Shown here piece after piece: positions 20,093-27,945 of a stretch of DNA of 64,000 bases; positions within the stretch are counted from its first letter, which is position 1; every line of letters starts with the position of its first letter. This DNA is from JAYFRE01 sp034926235 (lineage in GTDB: Bacteria; Pseudomonadota; Alphaproteobacteria; Rhodospirillales; Magnetospirillaceae), in assembly GCA_034926235.1 (NCBI GenBank), contig JAYFRE010000011.1, positions 12,621 to 76,620 of the forward strand, written 5' to 3'. The position numbers and the translations under genes were made by a program. The notes under the pieces were generated by a model that saw nothing but the letters and a program-made list of their open reading frames with translations, had not been told where the DNA came from and did not search any database.

Positions 20093-21915
20093 GGCGACGG
20101 CTCCTCGACGACGGTCTTTTTGGGTTTGGGCAAATCCAGCTTGATGTGCAGTTCGCGCAACCGCTCCGCCGTGATCGGCGCGGGGGCCTGCATCAGAAGA
20201 TCCTGGGCCTGCTGATTCATGGGGAAGGCGATGACCTCCCGGATATTGGGCTCGTCGGCCAGCAGCATGACGATGCGGTCGATGCCGGGCGCCGATCCGC
20301 CATGCGGCGGAGCGCCGAAACGGAAAGCGTTCAGCATGCCGCCGAAACGCGCTTCGACTTCCTCGGCGGGATAGCCGGCGATAGAGAAAGCCTTCAGCAT
20401 CGTGTCGGGGCGGTGATTGCGGATCGCACCCGAAGACAGTTCCACACCATTGCAGACGATGTCGTATTGGAACGCCTTGATGCCAAGGATTTCCTCGCGG
20501 TTTTGCACCGGGTCGAGCTGTCCGAACGCCTCGATGTCATATTGCGGCATCGAGAAGGGATTGTGCGAGAAGATCAGCTTGCCGCTCTCTTCCTCGACCT
20601 CGTACATCGGGAAATCGATCGTCCAGCAGAAGCGGAAGGCGTTTTCCTCGATCAATTCCAATTCCGTGCCGATACGGGTACGCACCAGCCCGGCAAATTT
20701 GGCTGCCGGTTCCGGCTTGTCGCAGGCGAAGAACACTGCATCGCCTTCTTTCAGGCCGGCGGCGATGCGGATCGCTTCAATCCGTTCCGCGTCGAGATTT
20801 TTGGCGATCGGACCTTTGGGGCCTTCGGCGGCGAACTGGATGTAGCCCAGGCCGCCGGCGCCGTTTTCACGCGCCCATTCGTTCAATTTGTCGAACCAGG
20901 AGCGCGGCCGCGCGGCTGCGCCGGTCGCGGGGATGGCGCGCACCACCGAGCCGGATTCGATCGAGCGGGCGAACAGGCCGAAGCCTGAGCCCCGGAACGC
21001 CTCGGTCACGTCGGCGATGATCAAAGGGTTGCGCAAATCGGGCTTGTCCGAACCATATTTCAGCATGGCGTCGGCATAAGTGATGCGCGGGAAGGGCGCG
21101 GGCGTGACCGCGCGGCCCTGGCCGAATTCGCGGAAGACCGATTCCAGCACCGGCTCGATGGCGGCGAACACGTCGTCCTGGGTGACGAAGCTCATCTCGA
21201 AATCGAGCTGGTAGAATTCGCCCGGGCTGCGGTCGGCGCGCCCGTCCTCGTCGCGGAAGCAAGGCGCGATCTGGAAATAGCGGTCGAAGCCGGCCACCAT
21301 CAGCAATTGCTTGAATTGCTGCGGGGCCTGGGGCAGGGCGTAGAATTTGCCGGGATGGATGCGACTGGGCACCAGATAATCGCGCGCGCCTTCAGGGCTG
21401 GAGGCGGTCAGAATCGGCGTCTGATATTCGACGAAGCCCTGGGCGATCATGTGCTGACGCAACGCCGCGATCACCCGGCTGCGCAGCAGAAGGTTGGCGT
21501 GAATCGCCTCGCGCCGCAAATCGAGATAACGGTAACGCAGGCGGATATCTTCGGGATATTCCTGCTCGCCCGCCACCTGCATCGGCAGGACGTCGGCTGG
21601 CGACTGTACCGCCGCTTCGGTCACGGCCAGCTCGATCTCGCCGGTCGGCAGCTTAGGATTAATGGTATCGGCGCTGCGCCGGACCACTTGCCCGGTAACC
21701 GTCACCACACTTTCGGGGCGCGCACCTTCCAGGATGCCGAAGATCGGGCTGGAAACGTCGATGACGCACTGCGTCAGTCCGTAATGGTCGCGCAGATCGA
21801 CGAACAGCAGATTGCCATGGTCGCGCTTTCTGTGCACCCAGCCGGACAGGCGTGCGGTCTGGCCGGCGTTCTGGCTGCGAAGCTCGCCACAATTGTGCGT
21901 TCGGTAGAGGTGCAT
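20089..21915 (-). CDS. aspS: Aspartyl-tRNA synthetase
   Basis: A 608-residue bacterial-type class II synthetase. The N-terminal OB-fold anticodon domain opens MHLYRTHNCGELRSQ and contains GWVHRKRDHGNLLFVDLRD. Motif 2 (F-R-D-E-D-x-R-A-D-R) and motif 3 (G-x-x-P-G-I-D-R) are present, and the GAD insertion lies between them (about residues 280-420). An ATG six bases upstream (21921) would add two residues. It is divergent from rnd. Whether it also charges tRNA-Asn depends on whether the genome has AsnRS, which this window cannot show. Confidence 0.98.
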   Translation of the reverse strand: MHLYRTHNCGELRSQNAGQTARLSGWVHRKRDHGNLLFVDLRDHYGLTQCVIDVSSPIFGILEGARPESVVTVTGQVVRRSADTINPKLPTGEIELAVTEAAVQSPADVLPMQVAGEQEYPEDIRLRYRYLDLRREAIHANLLLRSRVIAALRQHMIAQGFVEYQTPILTASSPEGARDYLVPSRIHPGKFYALPQAPQQFKQLLMVAGFDRYFQIAPCFRDEDGRADRSPGEFYQLDFEMSFVTQDDVFAAIEPVLESVFREFGQGRAVTPAPFPRITYADAMLKYGSDKPDLRNPLIIADVTEAFRGSGFGLFARSIESGSVVRAIPATGAAARPRSWFDKLNEWARENGAGGLGYIQFAAEGPKGPIAKNLDAERIEAIRIAAGLKEGDAVFFACDKPEPAAKFAGLVRTRIGTELELIEENAFRFCWTIDFPMYEVEEESGKLIFSHNPFSMPQYDIEAFGQLDPVQNREEILGIKAFQYDIVCNGVELSSGAIRNHRPDTMLKAFSIAGYPAEEVEARFGGMLNAFRFGAPPHGGSAPGIDRIVMLLADEPNIREVIAFPMNQQAQDLLMQAPAPITAERLRELHIKLDLPKPKKTVVEEPSP

Positions 21916-22096
21916 CGGCAAAACCCCGGAAGATGCAGCGTTTCCACCCTCGAAGAACGAGGGAACTCTGCATGGAAATCGACGAAAGCGGGAAGGAACA
22001 CATGCACCGCTTCGTTTGTCAAGGCAGCTTTGCGCAGGGCGGAAAACAGGGGGCTACGCCTTGCTAAGGACGGCAAGCTGCGTGTATAGCAAGATA

Positions 22097-23254
22097 ATGT
22101 CCCTGATTGCCGATAAGGCGGCATTGGCCGCATTCTGTCAGCGCCTGAAAGGCGCGCCCTTCATCACCGTCGATACCGAATTCATGCGGGAGAAGACGTA
22201 TTGGCCCCAGCTATGCCTGGTGCAGGTGGCGGGACCGGATGAGGCGTGGGCGATCGATCCTTTGGCTCCGGGGATGGATCTGGGGCCGTTGTTCGATCTG
22301 ATGGCGGATCCGGCGATCTTGAAGGTCTTTCATGCCGCCCGCCAGGATGTGGAAATTTTTCTGCATCTGTCGGGCCAGGTGCCGCAGCCGATGTTCGATA
22401 CCCAGGTCGCGGCGATGGTGTGCGGCTTTGGCGATGCGGTGTCCTATGAAACGCTGGCGACGCAGCTTGCCCGCGCGCATATCGACAAATCGCTGCGTTT
22501 CACCGACTGGTCGGCGCGCCCCTTGGGCGAACGGCATCTGCAATACGCGCTGTCCGACGTTACCCATCTGCGGGTCGTTTACGCCAAGCTGAAGAAACGG
22601 CTTGAACGCGAGGACCGCTCTTCCTGGGTGGCCGAGGAAATGGACGCGCTGGCCGATCCCGCCACCTATTGCGTCGATCCGGCCGAGGCCTGGCGGCGGC
22701 TGAAGCCGCGTTCGACCAGCCCGCGTTTCCTGCAGGTGCTGAAGCATCTGGCCGCCTGGCGCGAGAACGAGGCGCGCGAACGCGATCTGCCGCGCCAGCG
22801 CATCCTGCGCGACGAAACCATCATGGAGATTGCGGCGCAAGCGCCGGCTTCGGCTGAAGCGCTGGCGCGCACGCGCGGCCTGGCCAAGGGGTTCGCCGAG
22901 GGCCGCATGGGCGAGATGCTGCTGACGGTCGTGGCTCAGGCTCTGGCCCAGCCGGACTCCGCCTGGCCGTCGATGGCGGGCAAAGCCGATCTGCCGCGCG
23001 GTCTGGGGCCGGTGACGGACCTGATGAAGGTCCTCTTGAAGCTGAAATGCGATCAGCATGCGGTGGCGCAGAAGCTGGTCGCCTCGTCGGCGGATATCGA
23101 GCTTCTGGCGGCCGATGACGATGCCGATGTGCCGGCCGCACAAGGCTGGCGGCGCACCGTCTTCGGCGAGGATGCGATCAAGCTCAAACATGGTCGAATC
23201 GCTTTGGCGCTGGCGCCCGGCGGCAAGAGCCTGCGGCTCATTCCCGTCGAGTAA
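22097..23254 (+). CDS. rnd: Ribonuclease D
   Basis: A 385-residue 3'-5' exoribonuclease involved in tRNA maturation. The DEDD exonuclease domain has VDTEFMRE (first D and E), F-H-A-A-R-Q-D (Exo II) and a Y-A-L-S-D-V-x-x-L Exo III motif. One HRDC domain follows at about residues 205-285 (LAAWRENEARERDLPRQRIL). The start at 22097 begins MSLIADKAALAAFCQ. Upstream in-frame ATG at 22016 was rejected because the extension has no homology-like features. Length is typical. Confidence 0.95.
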   Translation: MSLIADKAALAAFCQRLKGAPFITVDTEFMREKTYWPQLCLVQVAGPDEAWAIDPLAPGMDLGPLFDLMADPAILKVFHAARQDVEIFLHLSGQVPQPMFDTQVAAMVCGFGDAVSYETLATQLARAHIDKSLRFTDWSARPLGERHLQYALSDVTHLRVVYAKLKKRLEREDRSSWVAEEMDALADPATYCVDPAEAWRRLKPRSTSPRFLQVLKHLAAWRENEARERDLPRQRILRDETIMEIAAQAPASAEALARTRGLAKGFAEGRMGEMLLTVVAQALAQPDSAWPSMAGKADLPRGLGPVTDLMKVLLKLKCDQHAVAQKLVASSADIELLAADDDADVPAAQGWRRTVFGEDAIKLKHGRIALALAPGGKSLRLIPVE

Positions 23255-23299
23255 CTTAAAACAGGCTTCCGGAAAAACTCGGAAAGCAGGCGTTTTTTT

Positions 23300-23401
23300 G
23301 GGGGGGGATCCCCCCCAACCGGGAGGCCGGGCCTTCCGCACCTACTTTTTTCAATTCATTGAAATAAAAAGAAACGGGAGATCCGGAGGCAATGCCTCCG
23401 G
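23300..23401. repeat. Cluster of extragenic palindromes (REP-like)
   Basis: Three inverted repeats fill the gap between rnd and rmuC. The first is a 16-bp perfect palindrome of seven G, AT, seven C (23301-23316). The second is an 8-bp stem CGGGAGGC / GCCTTCCG with one G-T pair (23320-23338). The third is an 8-bp stem CCGGAGGC / GCCTCCGG around AAT (23383-23401). Stems two and three share GGAGGC. They could act as terminators for the convergent genes or be a dispersed repeat family. Confidence 0.55.
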
Positions 23402-23439
23402 GCGGGTTCGGGCGGTAGTCCGACCGCAAGGCCGGATTT

Positions 23440-24789
23440 TTAAGGTTCCTCGGCCTCGCTCAGCCCCAGAATCGCCTTGGTCTCGGTCAGGGGCGCCTGG
23501 GAAACGCTGCGCAGCTTGCGCTCTATGGCGCGTTTGCGGACATCCACATTGTCGATCTGATCGCCCGCTTCCTTCAGCTTTTGGCGCACCCGGTCCAGCA
23601 CCTCGCCATATTTGCCGAACTCGGTTTTGACCGCGCCCAGGATCTCCCAGACCTCGCTAGAGCGTTTTTCGATGGCCAGGGTGCGGAATCCCATTTGCAG
23701 ACTGTTGAGCAGTGCGCCCAACGTGGTCGGACCGCACAGATTGACGCGGAAATCGCGTTGCAGCCCTTCGGCCAGACCGGGACGGCGCAAAAGCTCGGCG
23801 TAAAGACCTTCGGTGGGCAGGAACAGGATGGCGAAATCCGTGGTCCGGGGCGGGTTGACATATTTCGTGAAGATGTCCTTGGCAAAGCCTTTGACCCGGA
23901 TTTCCAGCGCCTTCGACGCGGCTTCCGCCGCTTCACCGTCGCCGCGGTCGGCGGCGTCGATCAGGCGTTCAAAATCCTCGCGCGGGAATTTGGCGTCGAT
24001 CGGCAGCCAGACTTCGCTGGCGTCCTGGTCGCGCCCGGGCAGGCGGATGACATATTCAACCCGGTCGGCGGACCCCTCGCGGCAGGCGACATTGGCGGCG
24101 AATTGCCCGGGCGTGAGCAACTGTTCCAGCAGATTGCCGAGCTGGATTTCGCCCCAGGTGCCGCGCGTCTTTACATTGGTCAGCACTTTCTTCAGATCGC
24201 CGACGCCGCTGGCCAGGTTTTGCATTTCGCCCAGCCCTTTATGGACCATCTCAAGCCGTTCCGAGACCAGTTTGAAACTTTCGCCCAGCCGTTTTTCCAG
24301 TGTGCCCTGAAGCTTTTCATCCACGGTCTGGCGCATTTCCTCCAGCTTGGCGGCGTTGTCCTGGCGCAGGGTTTCCAGCCGGCCTTCGACCTGGGCGCGC
24401 AACGCCTCCATCCTCTCGGCGGCGTTCTTCTGCGCCTCGCCCATCTGGCGGGCGAAGGAATCATGGCGTTCGCCCAGGGTCTGGGTCAGGCGGGTGACCT
24501 GCCCCGACACCCCGTCCAGCGTGCCTTTCTGCAGGCTGGCCAGGGTGCTTAGGCTGGCGCGGATTTCCTCGCGCAGCGCCGCCGCGCCGGCGGCCTGTTC
24601 TTCGCGGGCCGAACGCAGCTCCTGGGCCAGGACGCGGTCGATCCGGTCGAGATCGCGCAAAGCCCCGTCCAGACGCAAGGTAAGCGCCCGCAGGTCGGTT
24701 TCGCCGCGCCGCGCCGTGATCATCAGCCATATCACGCCCAGAAGAGCGGCGGCGCAGACCGCGAGGATCGCCTCAGTCATCCAGCCCAT
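23440..24789 (-). CDS. rmuC: DNA recombination protein RmuC
   Basis: A 449-residue RmuC family protein, associated with limiting inversions at short repeats. It has an N-terminal membrane anchor (AILAVCAAALLGVIWLMI), a long coiled coil to about residue 190, then the PD-(D/E)XK-like RmuC core (for example GTWGEIQLGNLLEQ, LPIDAKFPREDFERL and DFAILFLPTEGLYAEL). Domain order and length fit the family. It is divergent from rlmJ, with 109 bp between starts. Confidence 0.94.
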   Translation of the reverse strand: MGWMTEAILAVCAAALLGVIWLMITARRGETDLRALTLRLDGALRDLDRIDRVLAQELRSAREEQAAGAAALREEIRASLSTLASLQKGTLDGVSGQVTRLTQTLGERHDSFARQMGEAQKNAAERMEALRAQVEGRLETLRQDNAAKLEEMRQTVDEKLQGTLEKRLGESFKLVSERLEMVHKGLGEMQNLASGVGDLKKVLTNVKTRGTWGEIQLGNLLEQLLTPGQFAANVACREGSADRVEYVIRLPGRDQDASEVWLPIDAKFPREDFERLIDAADRGDGEAAEAASKALEIRVKGFAKDIFTKYVNPPRTTDFAILFLPTEGLYAELLRRPGLAEGLQRDFRVNLCGPTTLGALLNSLQMGFRTLAIEKRSSEVWEILGAVKTEFGKYGEVLDRVRQKLKEAGDQIDNVDVRKRAIERKLRSVSQAPLTETKAILGLSEAEEP

Positions 24790-24898
24790 TGTGCGTTCCC
24801 TTTTTGTCCCTGTGGCGTCGGTCTTAGCCTGCCGGTCCGCGCCGCGTCAAGCCATGGGCTGGATTCAGGCCCTGTGAACATGCTAAAGCCAACCGATC

Positions 24899-25735
24899 AT
24901 GAATTACCGCCACGCCTATCACGCCGGCAATTTCGCCGATGTGTTCAAACATGCCGCTTTGGTGCTGCTGCTGGAGCATCTGCGGCAAAAAGAGAAACCG
25001 TTCGCGGTGATCGACACCCATGCCGGCGTCGGCCTCTACGATCTGGCCGGGCCGGAAGCGGCCAAGACCGGCGAGGCCGAGGCCGGGATCGCGGCGCTTC
25101 TGGCCGGCGGGGTTCCGGACGGTCTTCCTCCATCTTATGTCGCGGCTCTGGCCGATCTCAACCCGTCCTGGCCCGGCGTCCGGTTCTATCCGGGGTCGCC
25201 TTTGATCGTGAAGGCTTTGCTGCGGTCCCGGGACCGGCTGGCGGCGGTGGAGTTGCACCCTGAGGACGTGGAAAGACTGCGCGCCGCGCTGGGCAATGAT
25301 TCCCGGATTCAGGTCCGGCATGGGAACGGCTATGCGGCCTTAAAGGCGCTGCTGCCGCCGCCTGAACGCCGGGGGCTGGTGCTGATCGATCCGCCTTTCG
25401 AGGCCGAGGACGAATTCAAAACCGCCGCCCGCGCCCTGGCCGAAGGGTTGCGGCGCTGGGAGACCGGGATCTTTGCATTGTGGTATCCGGTCAAGGAGCA
25501 GGGCGCATCCGAACGGTTCCTGGCCGAAGTGGCGCATTTGCCCCGTCCCTCTCTCTCCGTCGAATTCCACCTTCGCCCGCCCGGGGAGTCGGAAAGGATG
25601 CAGGGTTGCGGATTGTTCATCGTTAATCCACCTTGGCGCTTTGACGCGGAAATAGCAGCGTTGCTGGCGATATTATCGGAACAGTTGAAGGCGGGCGGGC
25701 CTTCCGGGTTGCATTGGATAAGGGAAACAACTTAA
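24899..25735 (+). CDS. rlmJ: 23S rRNA (adenine(2030)-N6)-methyltransferase RlmJ
   Basis: A 278-residue methyltransferase of the DUF519/RlmJ family. The N-terminus MNYRHAYHAGNFADVFKHA is diagnostic. A SAM-binding region around D-T-H-A-G-V-G-L-Y-D-L near residue 40 and the catalytic L-I-D-P-P-F-E (DPPF-type motif for N6-adenine methylation) near residue 161 are present. Length is close to the E. coli enzyme (280). It is a single gene flanked by short gaps. Confidence 0.95.
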   Translation: MNYRHAYHAGNFADVFKHAALVLLLEHLRQKEKPFAVIDTHAGVGLYDLAGPEAAKTGEAEAGIAALLAGGVPDGLPPSYVAALADLNPSWPGVRFYPGSPLIVKALLRSRDRLAAVELHPEDVERLRAALGNDSRIQVRHGNGYAALKALLPPPERRGLVLIDPPFEAEDEFKTAARALAEGLRRWETGIFALWYPVKEQGASERFLAEVAHLPRPSLSVEFHLRPPGESERMQGCGLFIVNPPWRFDAEIAALLAILSEQLKAGGPSGLHWIRETT

Positions 25736-25834
25736 TAGAGAGCCTTCCGGAGCGATCGGGGCCGGGTTCTTGATCGATCACTTAGGATGTCTGGCGAATA
25801 AGAGGGGGGCTGGGGATACTGCGGGAGAGGATTC

Positions 25835-27562
25835 ATGCAGGACGATCTGGTCACGGGCCCCCTGGCGGCGGTCCTGGAAACGACGACCGATGGCGTTTTC
25901 ATCGCGGCCCGGAACGGAGAAATCGTTTGGCTCAACCGCGCGGCCGAAATCATGTTCGGGTGGAGCCGCGCGGAATTCCTGGGTCGGAACATCAAGATGA
26001 TCGTGCCGCTGCCCGGCAGGCTGGAGCATGACCAGCATCTGGCTGAATTCGATCCCTCGCGGCCCTTGACTCATGTCCTGGGCAGCGACACCGCGCTCGA
26101 AGCTGAACGCAAGGACGGATCGCGCTTTCCGGTCGAGGTCGGCATCGCCCATTACCAGCAGGACGGGCAACGTTATTTCGCCGGATTCGTGCGCGACATC
26201 ACCGAGCGGCGCAGCACCGAGGAGCGGCTGCGTTTCCTTGCCTCCCACGATCCGGTGACCGGGCTGCCCAATGACGTTCTGCTTGCCGAGCGGTTGGAAG
26301 AGCTTTTGCGCGACCATCTTCCCGTATCGGTTCTGGTGCTGACTCCGATCGGATTCCGGCGAATCGTCGAGTGGCATGGCCGCGCTGCCGCCGCGCATGT
26401 CCTGCGCGCCGTCGCCGATCGGTTGAAGGCGGAACCGGGTGGGATGGTGTTCTTTTCTCATTTCAACGGCGAAACCTTTTCCGTGCTGACCCAGGATCCG
26501 GACCCGGAGAAACTGGCGGCGCGGTTGTGCGATCTGGTTTCCAGACCGATTGCTTGGGAATCGGTCAGCTTGTATCTGCCGATGGCGGCGGGCGTGGCCT
26601 CTGCCGGCTCGGGCGGGAAGGAGGATACGGTATCGTCCCTGATCCAGGACGCTCATATGGCGGCGCGGCATATCCGCTCTCGCAGCCCGTTCCAGGGGGT
26701 GGGGCTGTTCACCGAGGAATTGGGTCAACGCATGGCGCGGGCAACCCGGCTGGAGGAACGGTTGCGCGCCGCGCTGTCGGACGAGGCGCTGGATCGGGCG
26801 ATGACATCCTCCGGGTATGGGCTGTCTTTGGCGCTGCAACCCAAGATATGGGCGGTGGACGGGGTTCTTTTGGGCGCGGAAGCGCTGGCGCGCTGGACCG
26901 ACGACGAGTTGGGTCCGGTGTCGCCGTCCGAGTTCATCCCGATCGCGGAAAGGACCGGAATTGTTAGCCGCATCAGCGCCTGGATGCTGCGCCGGGCGAT
27001 GAAGGAAGCCCGGCTGTGGCAGGATGCGGGGTTGGGTCTCAGCGTGGCGGTCAATCTGTCGCCGATCGGGTTGCTTCATTCGGATTTCGTCGATGTCGTC
27101 GCCCGGGCGCTCGACGAGACCGGATGCAATCCGGCGCGGGTGGAAATCGAATTGACCGAGACGGCGATGGCCGAAGACCCGATCCTGGCGGCGGAACAGC
27201 TTCGCGCCCTGAAGGAGATGGGCGTGTCCCTGTCGCTCGACGATTTCGGTACCGGCTATTCCTCGCTCAGCCTGCTGCGCCGCTTTCCGATCGATACATT
27301 GAAGATCGACCGTTCCTTTGTCATCGACACGCCCCATGACAAGGACGCCGTGGCGGTGGTGCGCACGGTCGTGGCGCTGGCCCATGTTCTGGGCATGCGG
27401 ACGGTGGCCGAAGGGGTGGAGAACCGAGGTCAGGCGACCTTCCTGAAAGAACTTGGGGTTGATATAATTCAGGGATTTTTCTACAGCCCGCCGATCGACC
27501 CGGAACGCTTTCGCGCCCTTGCTTTGCGCCGGGCGGGTGCGCCCTGGCCTCCGATCGGGTAG
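25835..27562 (+). CDS. PAS - degenerate GGDEF - EAL signalling protein
   Basis: A 575-residue cytoplasmic regulator. A PAS domain at about residues 5-128 ends in the PAC motif GFVRDITERR. The GGDEF domain (about 135-290) has F-N-G-E-T-F in place of the active GG(D/E)EF signature, so it should not make c-di-GMP and may bind GTP. The EAL domain (about 320-560) keeps G-A-E-A-L-A-R, L-D-D-F-G-T-G-Y-S-S and K-I-D-R-S-F, so c-di-GMP phosphodiesterase activity is likely. No transmembrane helix is present. It is monocistronic and lies upstream of the nrdD leader. Confidence 0.9.
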   Translation: MQDDLVTGPLAAVLETTTDGVFIAARNGEIVWLNRAAEIMFGWSRAEFLGRNIKMIVPLPGRLEHDQHLAEFDPSRPLTHVLGSDTALEAERKDGSRFPVEVGIAHYQQDGQRYFAGFVRDITERRSTEERLRFLASHDPVTGLPNDVLLAERLEELLRDHLPVSVLVLTPIGFRRIVEWHGRAAAAHVLRAVADRLKAEPGGMVFFSHFNGETFSVLTQDPDPEKLAARLCDLVSRPIAWESVSLYLPMAAGVASAGSGGKEDTVSSLIQDAHMAARHIRSRSPFQGVGLFTEELGQRMARATRLEERLRAALSDEALDRAMTSSGYGLSLALQPKIWAVDGVLLGAEALARWTDDELGPVSPSEFIPIAERTGIVSRISAWMLRRAMKEARLWQDAGLGLSVAVNLSPIGLLHSDFVDVVARALDETGCNPARVEIELTETAMAEDPILAAEQLRALKEMGVSLSLDDFGTGYSSLSLLRRFPIDTLKIDRSFVIDTPHDKDAVAVVRTVVALAHVLGMRTVAEGVENRGQATFLKELGVDIIQGFFYSPPIDPERFRALALRRAGAPWPPIG

Positions 27563-27604
27563 GGGGACCTATCCGTTTCGCCAGCGGAATCAGGATAAAT
27601 TGTC

Positions 27605-27632
27605 TTGACCTCTTGGACGCCGTGACTACGAT
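27605..27632 (+). promoter_or_regulatory. Predicted sigma-70-type promoter of the nrdD locus
   Basis: TTGACC (27605-27610) and TACGAT (27627-27632) are separated by 16 bp. Transcription would start near 27640, leaving a leader of about 305 nt before nrdD, which matches the position of the riboswitch-like region. Confidence 0.45.
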
Positions 27633-27644
27633 ATCTGGTGTCGT

Positions 27645-27815
27645 GGTCCCTGGGTTCAATCAATATCTAGGGGGAGATGGGCCGGTGTGATACTGGTGCT
27701 ATCTTCGAGACACAGGCAGGCGGTAACCCGCCGTCCAGAAGTCGCTGCCGTTTCTTAATGAAAGCGGGCGGGCGGGGCGGTGGGGCTGATCCGTCCGCCA
27801 GGAGCGCCGCCGCGA
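27645..27815 (+). ncRNA. Cobalamin-riboswitch-like leader of nrdD
   Basis: The leader contains, in the right order and spacing, segments that resemble the conserved blocks of adenosylcobalamin riboswitches. They are CGGTG at 27683-27687, a GCTATCTTCGAGAC block at 27698-27711 in place of the usual GCTG-CCCCGCAACTG, and GATCCGTCCGCCAGGAG (27788-27804) resembling the 3' CAGGAGAC box, about 115 nt after CGGTG. A small hairpin GGCGG/CCGCC sits between. The B12-box core is imperfect, so this is a candidate. A class III reductase repressed by cobalamin would make sense if the genome also has B12-dependent NrdJ. Confidence 0.42.
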
Positions 27816-27945
27816 CGCTTGACCGAAACGCCCGTGGACAGGGATGTCCTGGCGAGTTTGCAAACCAAAGGTCGGGGATTTGTCCCGCCCCAGCCTTGGC
27901 GACTCGTCTGTTCCTTGCCCCTGCCACTCGAAAAGGAAGAATCGC

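Noticed and set aside
27597..27700. tRNA-like GGTTCAATC segment before nrdD
   Set aside because: No acceptor stem or D arm can be formed around it.
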